Positions 55,331-64,000 of a stretch of 64,000 nucleotides of DNA are shown here, piece after piece. Under the pieces are notes generated by a model. The model saw only the letters and a program-made list of their open reading frames with translations. It ran no database searches and was not told where the DNA came from. The DNA comes from Hippopus hippopus (taxonomy: Eukaryota > Mollusca > Bivalvia > Cardiida > Cardiidae). The stretch spans positions 17,155,215 through 17,219,214 of the forward strand of contig OX328112.1 in assembly GCA_946811185.2 (NCBI GenBank). The letters are read 5' to 3'. Position 1 is the stretch's first letter; each line of letters opens with the position of its first letter. The position numbers were made by a program, and so were the translations under genes.

Positions 55331-55743
55331 ACATATTTACCACATGACTTCACTTGTTTTCACTGTAACACAGCCATTACGATTTTTCTTATCTTACACA
55401 CGTTCGAGTTAAGTATTATACTATGTTATATGTGACGTCATCTTAAAGGTACTTTCAGAGGAGTGAGTCTACTTTTATTCATGGAAATTTAGGACTCGCT
55501 TAGTAGCATTTTCTCGACCCTTTTTATGACATTTTACCTCAAACAGCAACTTATGTCAGATTCTTTAATTCAAACGACAGATTTGTAATCCATTGGTATA
55601 GTAAATTCGGATCTCGACGCTACCAGAGCTCTTTTCGAGGACAGTTACAAGTCATCAGACGGACGGGTCAAGGATGAAACTCCAGGCTCGATGCTATCTT
55701 ATCTTGATCTTGATCTACACTGTCCATGACAGGCTGAATGATG

Positions 55744-55979
55744 AACTCTTAGGCTGCTAAGCGCGATTCACTGACTCTTTGCAGACTGTGTAGATCAAGA
55801 TCAGACTGCACAGACCGTGCAGTCTGATCTTGGATCTACACAGTCTGATAAGGATATATTTTTTCTCCCCCTCCCCCCCAAAAAAAAATAATAAAAATAA
55901 GTTTGAAGTAGTATTATTCAGGTTTTTACCATCGACTTAAAAGTTTAATTTAACCAAATTAACAGGATAACAGGGTTAA
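55744..55979 (+). mobile_element. family B element, second subfamily, full length
   Basis: CTTAGGCTGCTAAGCGCG to GGATAACAGGGTTAA. Core TGTGTAGATCAAGATCAGAC faces a near-perfect complement. A family B fragment lies just before, at 55690-55725. Confidence 0.85.
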
Positions 55980-56690
55980 GTTAGATTACAAAACAAAAGA
56001 GGCGACAGATCTTTAGTCTACACTAAACAAAACTTCTAAACGGCCACTTTTAAGCTGGAATTCCCCATAGGCCTTTTTTGGCATCCGCTGTCCAGAAAAG
56101 AGGCAGTTCATTTAGTTTGATGTTTTTGAGAATAATTTACCAGTGTAAAAGCATATTCCAGCCTAAGTTTAAAAAGAATTTTTCGACTTGTTCTATTGAA
56201 ATGAAGTTATTTTAAACATTTATTTGCTTAACATTGAAAATTGAAAAATCATTTTTTTGAAAACTTCACGCTCCTTCTCTCGGGTTATATTTTTTTGCAG
56301 AAAATAATTTTCATATTTTTTCCTTATTGCTGACAAAATTTCAGTAATGTATGCTTCTCATTTTAACCTGGTTTGTCTAATAGGGACGACGCATGCGCAA
56401 ACCATGTGTTTTCCCTTTTTTGAAAAAGAGATGCCTTTTATCGGCAAAATCTAAAATCTTTTCATTACAATACCATGTCTATCGTCCATACATGTGTTAT
56501 ATGTTGTTTTTATTTACCTGTCTATTACTTGGTCAAATTTACAGGAGAAACAAAAGTGGCCGGTTAGAAGTTTTGCTGAGTGTATTTTCTAATATTAGAA
56601 ATTCGAAACCATTCTGGACCAGAATATCTCACAAACCAGTGGAGAGTAGATCTATAGATTCAGTTCCAAGAATGGAGATGGTCCGTATGC
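55980..56690. other. no gene seen
   Basis: AT-rich. An open frame starting at 56393 runs into the family H element and has no recognisable domain. Confidence 0.35.
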
Positions 56691-56870
56691 ACCAACCATT
56701 CTTAAGAACATTCTTTGTCTTATTCTTCAATATTTTCAACATTTGAAGGTAACACAACCTCTGATTGGCTAAACCAAATGGTTTAGCCAATCAGAAGTTG
56801 TGTTACTTTCAAATTTACATGTTGAAAAGTCTGGAGAAAACGATTGAAAACATTCTTAAGAATGGTTGGT
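56691..56870. mobile_element. family H palindrome, best copy
   Basis: ACCAACCATTCTTAAGAAC at left pairs with AATGGTTGGT at right. Central GATTGGCTAAACC at 56763 and GGTTTAGCCAATC at 56780 are perfect inverted CCAAT-box pairs. Total 180 bp. Confidence 0.85.
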
Positions 56871-56977
56871 TAACTTGGACCCTACTGTTCTATTTCCGCT
56901 GTCTGAACTTGACCTCTACTTTCCACACTTGTGCAAACACTATGCTAATAGTTATCTCTTTACCAACCAATCTCTTT

Positions 56978-57672
56978 ACCAGCATTTACTCATCTTCCCA
57001 CAGTGTTTTCTAGACAAATATCATTACTCGGGCCACATTTAATTTGTCGTCTGCAAATGCTTACAATTTGGGCAGGTCTAAAATTTTGTCGTCCGGTTAA
57101 CAGTTTACCCTCTACTAAACAATCCCGTCTTTTCACGACCCCCAAATAATACGGCTGCTGAAAACACTGTGGGAAAATGAGAAAATGCTGGTAATCAGCA
57201 TTTTCTCATTTTCCCACAATGTTTTCTACTCTAGCAAAGACAAATGCCATCATTTTAGCCACATTTCTTTGTCGTCTGTAACTGCTCGCAATTTTGACAA
57301 GTCTAAACTTTTGTTCTCTTGTAAAAAGTTACCATTTACCAAACAATCACGTGCTTTAACAACTCTAATGAAGAAAGCTTTGGAAAATAAAGTTGAAAAA
57401 AGAAAAAAATGCTGGTAACCAGTATTTTCTTTTTTTCCACCAATTATGTTTTCCTACCCTACCGAAGACAAATTCCATCATTTGAACCGTATTCAATTTG
57501 TCGTCTGCAAACACTTTGAATTTGGACAAGTTTAAAGTTTTGTCGTCTGGTAAATGATAAGCTACCCACAAAGTTTTCTACCCTACGGAAGACAAATTAT
57601 ATCATATAAACAGCTTTTTAATTGTCTTCTATAAACCTTTCGAATTTTGCACAGTCTAAAATTGATAAACAG
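56978..57672 (+). mobile_element. four family A copies (56978-57103 partial, 57103-57330, 57331-57555, 57570-57672 right end)
   Basis: The 57103 copy has a core with the paired change GGGAAAATGAGAAAATGCTGG / CATTTTCTCATTTTCCC. The 57331 copy has a shortened, mismatched core. Confidence 0.78.
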
Positions 57673-57689
57673 TCATTTGTACTAAAATG

Positions 57690-57925
57690 TAATAAAACAC
57701 GTATGAACCATGCTCTGGCAAAAAGGGGTTTTAATGCATATCTGTCATGCATTATAGCAGGCCAGTCATCACAAAGTTATGGTTCCATAAGATCTATTTT
57801 GTCTGACAACGGACTGAATCATGAGGTAAACTGATCCTTTGACGTTGAGATAATTGACTAATAGCACAAAGTTTCAATTCAGGTCAGCCAGCGCGGATTG
57901 CACAGGCTGGCCTTGGTCGAGAGGT
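57690..57925. mobile_element. family D element
   Basis: GAACCATGCTCTGGCAAAAAG, AACGGACTGAATCATGAGG, TTGACTAATAGCACAAAG and CAGCGCGGATTGCACAGGCTG. Confidence 0.7.
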
Positions 57926-57969
57926 CCTGCATGATTGGTTATACGGTGTTTAACGCCGTTTTCAACATG

Positions 57970-58215
57970 ATTGATAGAGTCCTACATGGCTCAGCGGTAA
58001 AGTGTAGTAGGACTCCTTACCCGGAGGTCCCAGCTTAGACGTCAGCTGGGAAGCATTGGGTATTTCGTGGGAGTGTCCTTGGGCTAGACACTTCAGGGCA
58101 ACAGCCAAGTACTGGTGAAACCCAGGACATACAGTGTATGAATATGTGAGCTGTCGCTGTGATATGAACGAAATAATGTTGAAAGCGGCGTAAAATACCA
58201 TTCAACCAATCAATG
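57970..58215 (+). mobile_element. SINE (family S1)
   Basis: Head CCTACATGGCTCAGCGGTAAAG; body GTGTCCTTGGGCTAGACACTTC; tail ACGAAATAATGTTGAAAGCGG then ATTCAACCAATCAAT. A reversed S-type tail fragment at 57932-57968 lies just before. Confidence 0.8.
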
Positions 58216-58706
58216 ACCTTACTCGATACTTTTTGCAGATGTATTAAAGTCCCTTTTCACAGACCATGATACGTATATAATGAAACATTATTGATGAAAA
58301 CAAATCCCATCTGTTCACCCAACACAGCTTTTCATGTCACAAAAGCACAAAAAGGCAATTCACATGAAAACTTGATTTACTGTAGTCTAACACTTTACCG
58401 GGCGATACACAATGGGGCTATTTGGCAAGACAGTGGGGCTTAAAAAATACATATATGATGGGGCTAGGAAAAAAGTATGAATGGGGCTACTTTACCTGTA
58501 TTTTTATTAGAAGTCAATGGGGCTAATCCAGTTGCATTTACCTGTATTTTCTTACAGAAAAAGGCAAGGTTGCTAAGTTTGCTAAGATTTTCTACTCTGT
58601 AATATACAGCTAAGATCAGACAAAGTAAAATAAGTACATTTTGAGTTTGAATTCACTATAACATGAAGGTCTATGGCCCTTAACTTCCATCCTTGACCCT
58701 TAACGA
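58216..58706. other. no gene seen
   Basis: ATGGGGCTA recurs five times between 58410 and 58515 as a short imperfect repeat; otherwise unique. Confidence 0.4.
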
Positions 58707-59022
58707 AATGCTTTTTTTTTTCTCTGGGTAGTTAAAAGTCGAGAATGTGTGGTGAAGGGTTAAGCCGAGCTCGATTATTTAATATCTCGGTTAATAACTA
58801 ACTTTTTACCACAAAATCCAGACTTTTGCCATGAGGGAAAAAAAGTTTTAAAAGCATTGTGAGAAAAAGAGAAAATGCTGGTAATCAGACTTTTCTCCTT
58901 TTCCCACAATGTTTTCTACACTTTGAAGGACAAACTTCATGTTTTGAGTAACTTTAAATTTGTCGTCTGCAAATGCTTTCAATTTGGAGAAATCCAAAAT
59001 TTTGTCGTTTGGTGAAGAGTTA
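58707..59022 (+). mobile_element. family A right end (58707-58763) and copy 58797-59022
   Basis: The copy has ACTTTTTACCACAAAATCC, core GAGAAAATGCTGGTAATCAG and TTTGGTGAAGAGTTA. Confidence 0.75.
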
Positions 59023-59027
59023 GTCTA

Positions 59028-59345
59028 GGGTCCACAGGATCCATAGCTCGGCGTATTTCTTTTCGAGGGTTGATGATTGTCATTGCAACATGATTCATTA
59101 CTTTCTCGCTGTTTTGGCGATGGTTATGGGGAAAAGGAGCCAGTAGGTTGGAAAAAGTGTTGTGCGTGGTGCTGGTGACGAAACCTCTTGAACACTTGTC
59201 TATGCGAGGAAAGCAGCCAGTGGCTTGGAAAATTGTTGTGCATAGCACTAGTTAAAAAAGAAAAAAATCCAGGTACGCGTGGTTTGGTACCCTGGTCGCC
59301 ATGATATTACTGAAATACTTGTTGAAAACGAAATGAAACACCTGG
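59028..59345 (+). mobile_element. SINE (family S2, diverged)
   Basis: TTGATGATTGTCATTGCAAC, GAAAGCAGCCAGTGGCTTGG, CATGATATTACTGAAATAC and TTGTTGAAAACG. Confidence 0.65.
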
Positions 59346-59385
59346 AAAACAAACCGATCTGGGAAAAAAATGACAAAAAGTAAGT

Positions 59386-59432
59386 ATGGGCGTAGCTGCC
59401 TGTACGCAAAAACGCAGTTGCGTACACTTTGC

Positions 59433-59463
<31 letters not shown>

Positions 59464-59664
59464 AAATAAAGATAAATTTGCCAGAAAATGTCACCAGAGG
59501 CCACCAAAAACGAGCTTTTACAATTGAAAATTTTTCATGGGGAGGCCCTTCGGGCCCTTCTTGAACATCCCCCCCCCCCGTTGGTAACACTACTTTGCAC
59601 CTCGGATAATACCTTCGATATTACTTTTGCGTATATTCCATTTTGGGGGCTAGCTACGCCATTG
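59386..59664. mobile_element. possible small inverted-repeat element
   Basis: ATGGGCGTAGCTGCC at left and (reverse complement) ATGGCGTAGCTAGCCCCC at right; contains an (AG)n run at 59435-59457 and a poly-C run at 59570. No target duplication is clear. Confidence 0.4.
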
Positions 59665-60170
59665 ATGAGTATCGTACATCTGCCAATCCAAAGTTGTCAT
59701 AATTGTTCAGGTATGTACGGTAGCGTAGAGGGGACTCGTGAGGCGAGACTATCTTGTAGCTTCGACACTGGTAATGCTACTAGCACATTTTTGTAACAAG
59801 CGCACCGAATGCGGATGCCAACGCTCGACTGCACTTGATTGATTTTCAGTGAAACTTCTCGGTCGAAAAAGGGTTCATAACTGTGTCAAAATCCTTTATT
59901 AGTTAACTGCCCCTGTTTTATGGGTACCCCTTTAAATAGTTAACAAGGTGTCCAAGTTTAAAGTAAATATCTTCAGACATGACAGAGATATCATAAAATT
60001 TCAAAGTTGTTACACGACGATGACGACGACTCCAGGGAAATGAAAATAACTGGATTTTTCTTAATGAAAAAAACATCTGAGATAATTGTTCATATTTTAG
60101 TGATTGAATGAGATAAAACGATTTTATTTTTGCTTATTTTCGTTTTGAAAAGTATGGAAATTATTGTGAA
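59665..60170. other. no gene seen
   Basis: Unique, AT-rich. Confidence 0.35.
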
Positions 60171-60177
60171 GATGACA

Positions 60178-60340
60178 GTCTGTTATGGTTCGGTCGGTCC
60201 AAGTGTTAGTCGTTGGCATAAAACAAAAGGAATTTTAGAACCACGTAAAAAGTAAACAAAAGATGGAGTGACTTGGCAATTTTTTACCTTGTTTCCAGAT
60301 TCATTTTTCTGCCTGCGACTAGGACGGACCGTACAATGAT
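60178..60340. mobile_element. family G inverted-repeat element
   Basis: CGGTCCAAGTGTTAGTCGTTG at left, CTGCGACTAGGACGGACCG at right; internal GTAAAAAGTAAACAAAAGATG is shared with 61393-61552. Confidence 0.75.
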
Positions 60341-60375
60341 AGATTCTCATCTTCACAAAATATTCCATACTGTTG

Positions 60376-60548
60376 ACTCATTACCAAACGACAAAAATGT
60401 AGACTTGTCCAAATTGAAAGCATTTGCAGACGACAAAATGAATGTGGCACAAAAGAGAGAATTTGTCTTTAATAGGATAGAAAACATTGCGGGAAAGGAG
60501 AAAATGTTAGTAACTAGGCTTTGGCTTCTTTTTGGCTGCGAATGAACC
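60376..60548 (-). mobile_element. family A left part
   Basis: CTCATTACCAAACGACAAAA through GGGAAAGGAGAAAATGTTAG; lacks the right arm. Absent from the paired position in the second copy of the duplication. Confidence 0.75.
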
Positions 60549-60793
60549 TTAAACTGGACAAGCCTTGTTTTTTTCTTAGGAGTTAATTTACTTAGCAGTT
60601 TTAAGGTTAACTTCAGGTTACTGATAGAGGAAACGTTCTCTAAAATTCATTAGCATATGATAAAACTAACAATGCTTTTTCAAGGTAAGGCCGATCTTAA
60701 ATACCAGACTCTCCCTACTTTTGCTAGTTTGAATTGATTTCTGTACCGCCTTCCCGTGGGCCCTAACTAGGACACTGAAACAGAACAGATCAC

Positions 60794-61013
60794 TTAAAAC
60801 CCTAAGGCTGCTTAGCGTGACTCACCGACCGTTTCCGGACAGTGTAGATCAAGATCAGACTGCACAGAACGTGCAGTCTGATCTTGGATCTACACTGCCC
60901 GATAAGATTATATATTTTTCCCCAAAAAATGATTTGGAAATAGCAACATTGAGGTTTTTACTTACTATCGACTTGAAAGTTTCATGTTAGCTATTTAGCA
61001 GGATAAATGTTAA
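60794..61013 (+). mobile_element. family B element, full length
   Basis: TTAAAACCCTAAGGCTGC at left, AGCAGGATAAATGTTAA at right, TTAA on both sides. The core hairpin AGTGTAGATCAAGATCAGAC is perfect. Absent from the matching place near 61865 in the second copy. Confidence 0.85.
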
Positions 61014-61392
61014 GTATTTGTCTGTGTATGAGTACTTGTTTTAGGTGTTGCTGTGATGGCTGTTAACCTACTTCTTGGTATTGATATTCTCGAATTAATA
61101 AATGGTAGATTGTGATTGGTAAAAACTTTGGACATGTTCATTATGCGAGCCCCTGCGGGCCTATTTACGGGCTCATTTATGACCCTAGTATACAGGGGTT
61201 TCTACCCTTGATCGGTTTCCCGTGGCGCTTAATCACACCACAGTAAAACGTTATGAAAGGGAATAATCCTTTTATCATTTTCTTGTACTAATTAGTTATT
61301 TAAAGGCCTAATAACGGCAGAACAGACAATACAATGCATCCAAATTTAAATTTACCATTCAAAAGTATGGAAAATTTTGTGAAAATGACAAA

Positions 61393-61552
61393 TTATTGTA
61401 TGGTAGTTCCAAGTGTTAGTCGCTGGCAGAAAAAATGAATTTTAAAATCAGGTAAAAAGTAAACAAAAGATAGAGTGACCTGACAAGTTTTAATCTAGTT
61501 TTGAAATTAATTGCTCTACCAGCGACTAACTCTTGGACCGACCGTACAATAA
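61393..61552. mobile_element. family G element
   Basis: TTATTGTATGGTAGTTCCAAG / GACCGACCGTACAATAA inverted ends; 160 bp. Confidence 0.8.
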
Positions 61553-62090
61553 CATATCGTTATCCTACAAGAATGTCCGTACTCTTAAATGATGTGATTC
61601 AAATTAAAGTGCATTTTAACATCCTCGTTGTCTACTGGGCCTTTAACTGGACAAGCCTATTTTTCGCTGACAAAGAGTAAATGTACTTAGCAGTTTAAGG
61701 TTAACTTCAGGTTACTGCCAGAGGAAATGTTATCTAAAATTCATTAGCATATGGTAAAACTTACAATGTTTTTTTTTGGTAGGTCTGATCTAAAATGCCA
61801 GACTCTCCTTACTTCTGCTACTTTGATTTTTGTTCCGGCATCTCGTGGGCACTAACAGATCATTCTGAGTATAATTGTTAGTGTGTAAGTATTTTTTCGG
61901 CGTAGGTCTATAGTCGTAAACTGGCTGTTGACCTACTTCTTGGATTTATATTATCGAATTAATAAAAAGTAAATTGCGATTGGTGAAAAATATGGACATT
62001 TTTATTATGCAGGCCCCTGCGGGCCTATTTGCGGACTCATTTATGATAGTATACAAGGGTGCCCCGCGGGGTATCGATCAAGGCAAGGAA

Positions 62091-62680
62091 CCTCTGTAAA
62101 AATGTTGATATTTTTATCACGCGGACGCATGTGGGCCTATTTGCGGGCTCATTTATACCACTAATGTACAAGGGTTACTGCCCTTAATCGATACTTTGCA
62201 GTGCTTTTTCACACCTTAACAAAACGTTATGATATAGGATAACCCTTTTATCCTTTTCTCGTGCTAATTGGTTATCCAGTATCTGTGATGGGTCACGTTA
62301 TGATATACATGTATAACTGTACAATCTAGATATATCTTCAGAGACCATTTTTAGCAGCTGCTCCTCTTGCAACAATGAGTGGGATTAACATCTAATCCTT
62401 AAAATTACACCCAAATGAAAATCTTAATTTTCAACTCTTCGAAAAAACAATGGAAAAAAGAGACAGTTGCTGGCGTGTTTCCTTTTCATTATTTTTCTTA
62501 ACAATAAACTACAAAATGAGTTTTATATATATCTTTCAAAAATGATTTCACTTGTGCATGGTAGGGTAAAATTGCCAGACTCTCCCTACTTCTGTTACTT
62601 TGATCGATATCTGTACCGGCATCCAGTAACTTGGGCTCCTAAACAGACATCTTACACTGGACTATTATTCTGTGTCTTAC
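62091..62680. other. third partial block of the duplication, then unique DNA
   Basis: GGGCCTATTTGCGGGCTC and AAAACGTTATGATATAGG repeat the 61.1-kb block. No gene is visible. Confidence 0.4.
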
Positions 62681-64000
62681 TTTTTAGCTCACCTGAGCAT
62701 GAAGTGCTCAAGGTGAGCTTTTGTGATCGCCCAATGTCCGGCGTCCGTCGTCCGACGTCCGTCGTGCGTCGTCCGTCGTCCACAATTTCTTTAAACATCT
62801 CCTCCTCCTAAACCACTGGGCCAATCTTGATGAAACTTGGCAGGAATGTTCCGTGCGTGAAGCTCTACCAAAATTGTTCAAGAGATTGAATTCCACCCAT
62901 AACTGTGGTTGCCATGGCAACCAAAGGGAAAAAAAATAGCAAAATCTTTGAAAATCTTCTTCTCTGAAACTAGAAGGTGTAGAGCTTTGATAGTTGGTAT
63001 GTAGCATCTCCTAGTGGACCTCTACCAAGTTTGTTCATACGATGCCCCTGGGCTCAAAACTGGCCCCGCCCCAGGGGTCACAAGTTCGAACATAGGAACA
63101 AAGAAGGAAAACTTTAAAATTCTTCTTCTCTGAAACTGGAAAGCGTAGAGCTTTGATATTTGGTATGTAGCATCTCCTAGTGGACTTCTACCAAGTTTGT
63201 TCATATGATGCCCCTTGGATCAAAACTGGCCCCGTCCCGGGGGTCACAAATTCGACATAGGAACAAAGAAGGAAAACTTTAAAATTCTTCTTCTCTGAAA
63301 CTGGAAAGCGTAGAGCTTTGATATTTGGTATGTAGCATCTCCTAGTGGACCTCTACCAAGTTTGTTCAAATGATGCCCCTGGGGTCAAAACTGGCCCCGC
63401 CCCGGGGGTCACAAGTTCGAACATGGGAACAAAGAAGGAAAACTTTAAAATTCTTCTTCTCTGAAACTGGAAAGCGTAGAGCTTTGATATTTGGTATGTA
63501 GCATCTCCTAGTGGACCTCTACCAAGTTTGTTCAAATGATGCCCCTGGGGTCAAAACTGGCCCAGCCTCAGGGGTCACAAGTTTGAACATGGGAACAAAG
63601 AAGGAAAACTTTAAAATTCTTCTTCTCTGAAACTAGAAGGCGTAGAGCTTTGATATTTGGTATGTAGCATCTCCTAGTGGACCTCTACCAAGTTTGTTCA
63701 TATGATGCCCCTGGGGTCAAAACTGGCCCAGCCTCAGGGGTCACAAGTTCTAACAGAAACAAAGAAGGAAAACTTTAAAATTCTTCTTCTCTAAAACGGG
63801 GAGGTGTAGAGCTTTGATATTTGGTATGTAGCATTTCCTAGTGGACCTCTACCAAGTTTGTTCAAATGATGCCTTTGGGGTCAAAACTGGCCCCGCCCCT
63901 GGGGTCACAAGTTTAAAGATAGGAACAAAGAAGGAAAACTTTAAAATTCCTCTTTTCTGAAAATGGAAGGCATAGAGCTTTGATATTTTATATGTAGTGA
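62681..64000. mobile_element. element with internal 166-bp repeat array, cut by window end
   Basis: Starts with a hairpin AGCTCACCTGAGCA / TGCTCAAGGTGAGCT at 62685, then a (CGTCCGT)n run, TTGCCATGGCAACCAAAG, and a tandem array whose TAGCATCTCCTAGTGGA mark falls at 63002, 63168, 63333, 63499, 63665, 63829 and (decayed) 63995. Spacing is 164-166 bp. Open frames here are repeat translations. Confidence 0.9.

Larger units (their letters stand above)
60170..62090. repeat. tandem segmental duplication (about 60170-61375 and 61376-62090)
   Basis: The order G element, ACTTAGCAGTTTTAAGGTTAA block, CAGACTCTCC-TACTT block, then AACCTACTTCTTGG and GCCCCTGCGGGCCTATTT is the same in both. Copy 1 additionally holds a family A fragment and a family B element. 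A third partial copy of the last block lies at 62100-62270. Confidence 0.8.

Noticed and set aside
56393..56746. 117-codon plus-strand frame with hydrophobic segment
   Set aside because: The last third is the left arm of the family H palindrome; no homologous family is recognised.
63022..63535. Two similar 60-codon minus-strand frames
   Set aside because: They are the same translation of successive 166-bp repeat units.

Overview
The window looks like gene-poor, AT-rich nuclear DNA from a bivalve mollusc. The evidence is one complete intron-containing Wnt-pathway gene, one first coding exon of a receptor gene, several tRNA-headed SINEs ending in (CAAT)n/(GATT)n tails, and a very high density of small palindromic DNA transposons. 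A heterodont (venerid-like) clam would fit, but the species is my inference only.

Layout. On the minus strand, 13 coding exons between 17634 and 2611 splice in frame into a beta-catenin (Armadillo) of 826 residues, with an N-terminal GSK3/beta-TrCP degron, the Arm-repeat core and a terminal DTDL PDZ ligand. The first coding exon (17592-17664) has a 3' splice site in front of it, so at least one non-coding 5' exon lies further upstream. The best candidate is at about 38915-39040, beside a CpG-containing promoter-like cluster (YY1-like, NRF1-like and CCAAT motifs) at 39038-39120. That would give the gene an intron of about 21 kb. On the plus strand, 50788-51617 is the first coding exon of a secreted or membrane protein resembling the extracellular domain of GPR158/GPR179-type class C orphan receptors; its other exons are not visible. 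A short minus-strand open frame near 30.0-30.2 kb may be a remnant of a transposase-derived gene.

Everything else is mostly repeats. Family A is a roughly 229-bp TTAA-flanked element with a central near-perfect hairpin of about 60 bp; about 70 copies or fragments fill 0.3-32 kb and 41-60.5 kb. Family B is a second TTAA-flanked hairpin element (about 17 copies, two subfamilies). Family C has arms that are themselves hairpins (3 copies, 42.2-43.5 kb), interleaved with family D. Family E starts with a TATACCCCCG hairpin (4 copies). Family H is a palindrome centred on paired CCAAT boxes (4 copies plus a half). Family G is a small inverted-repeat element (3 copies). There are also hAT-like elements (one with a perfect 8-bp target duplication), two elements with internal repeats of about 166 bp, several SINE families and three minisatellites.

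Nested insertions date these families relative to each other: A in A, A in hAT, E in A, G in a larger foldback. A duplicated segment at 60.2-62.1 kb gives natural empty sites for A and B insertions. I found no CRISPR array, no rRNA, no functional tRNA gene and no intact transposase. The most interesting signals are the family A/B hairpin elements with matched (compensatory) changes in their arms, and a minisatellite that multiplies the 3' splice site of beta-catenin exon 6.
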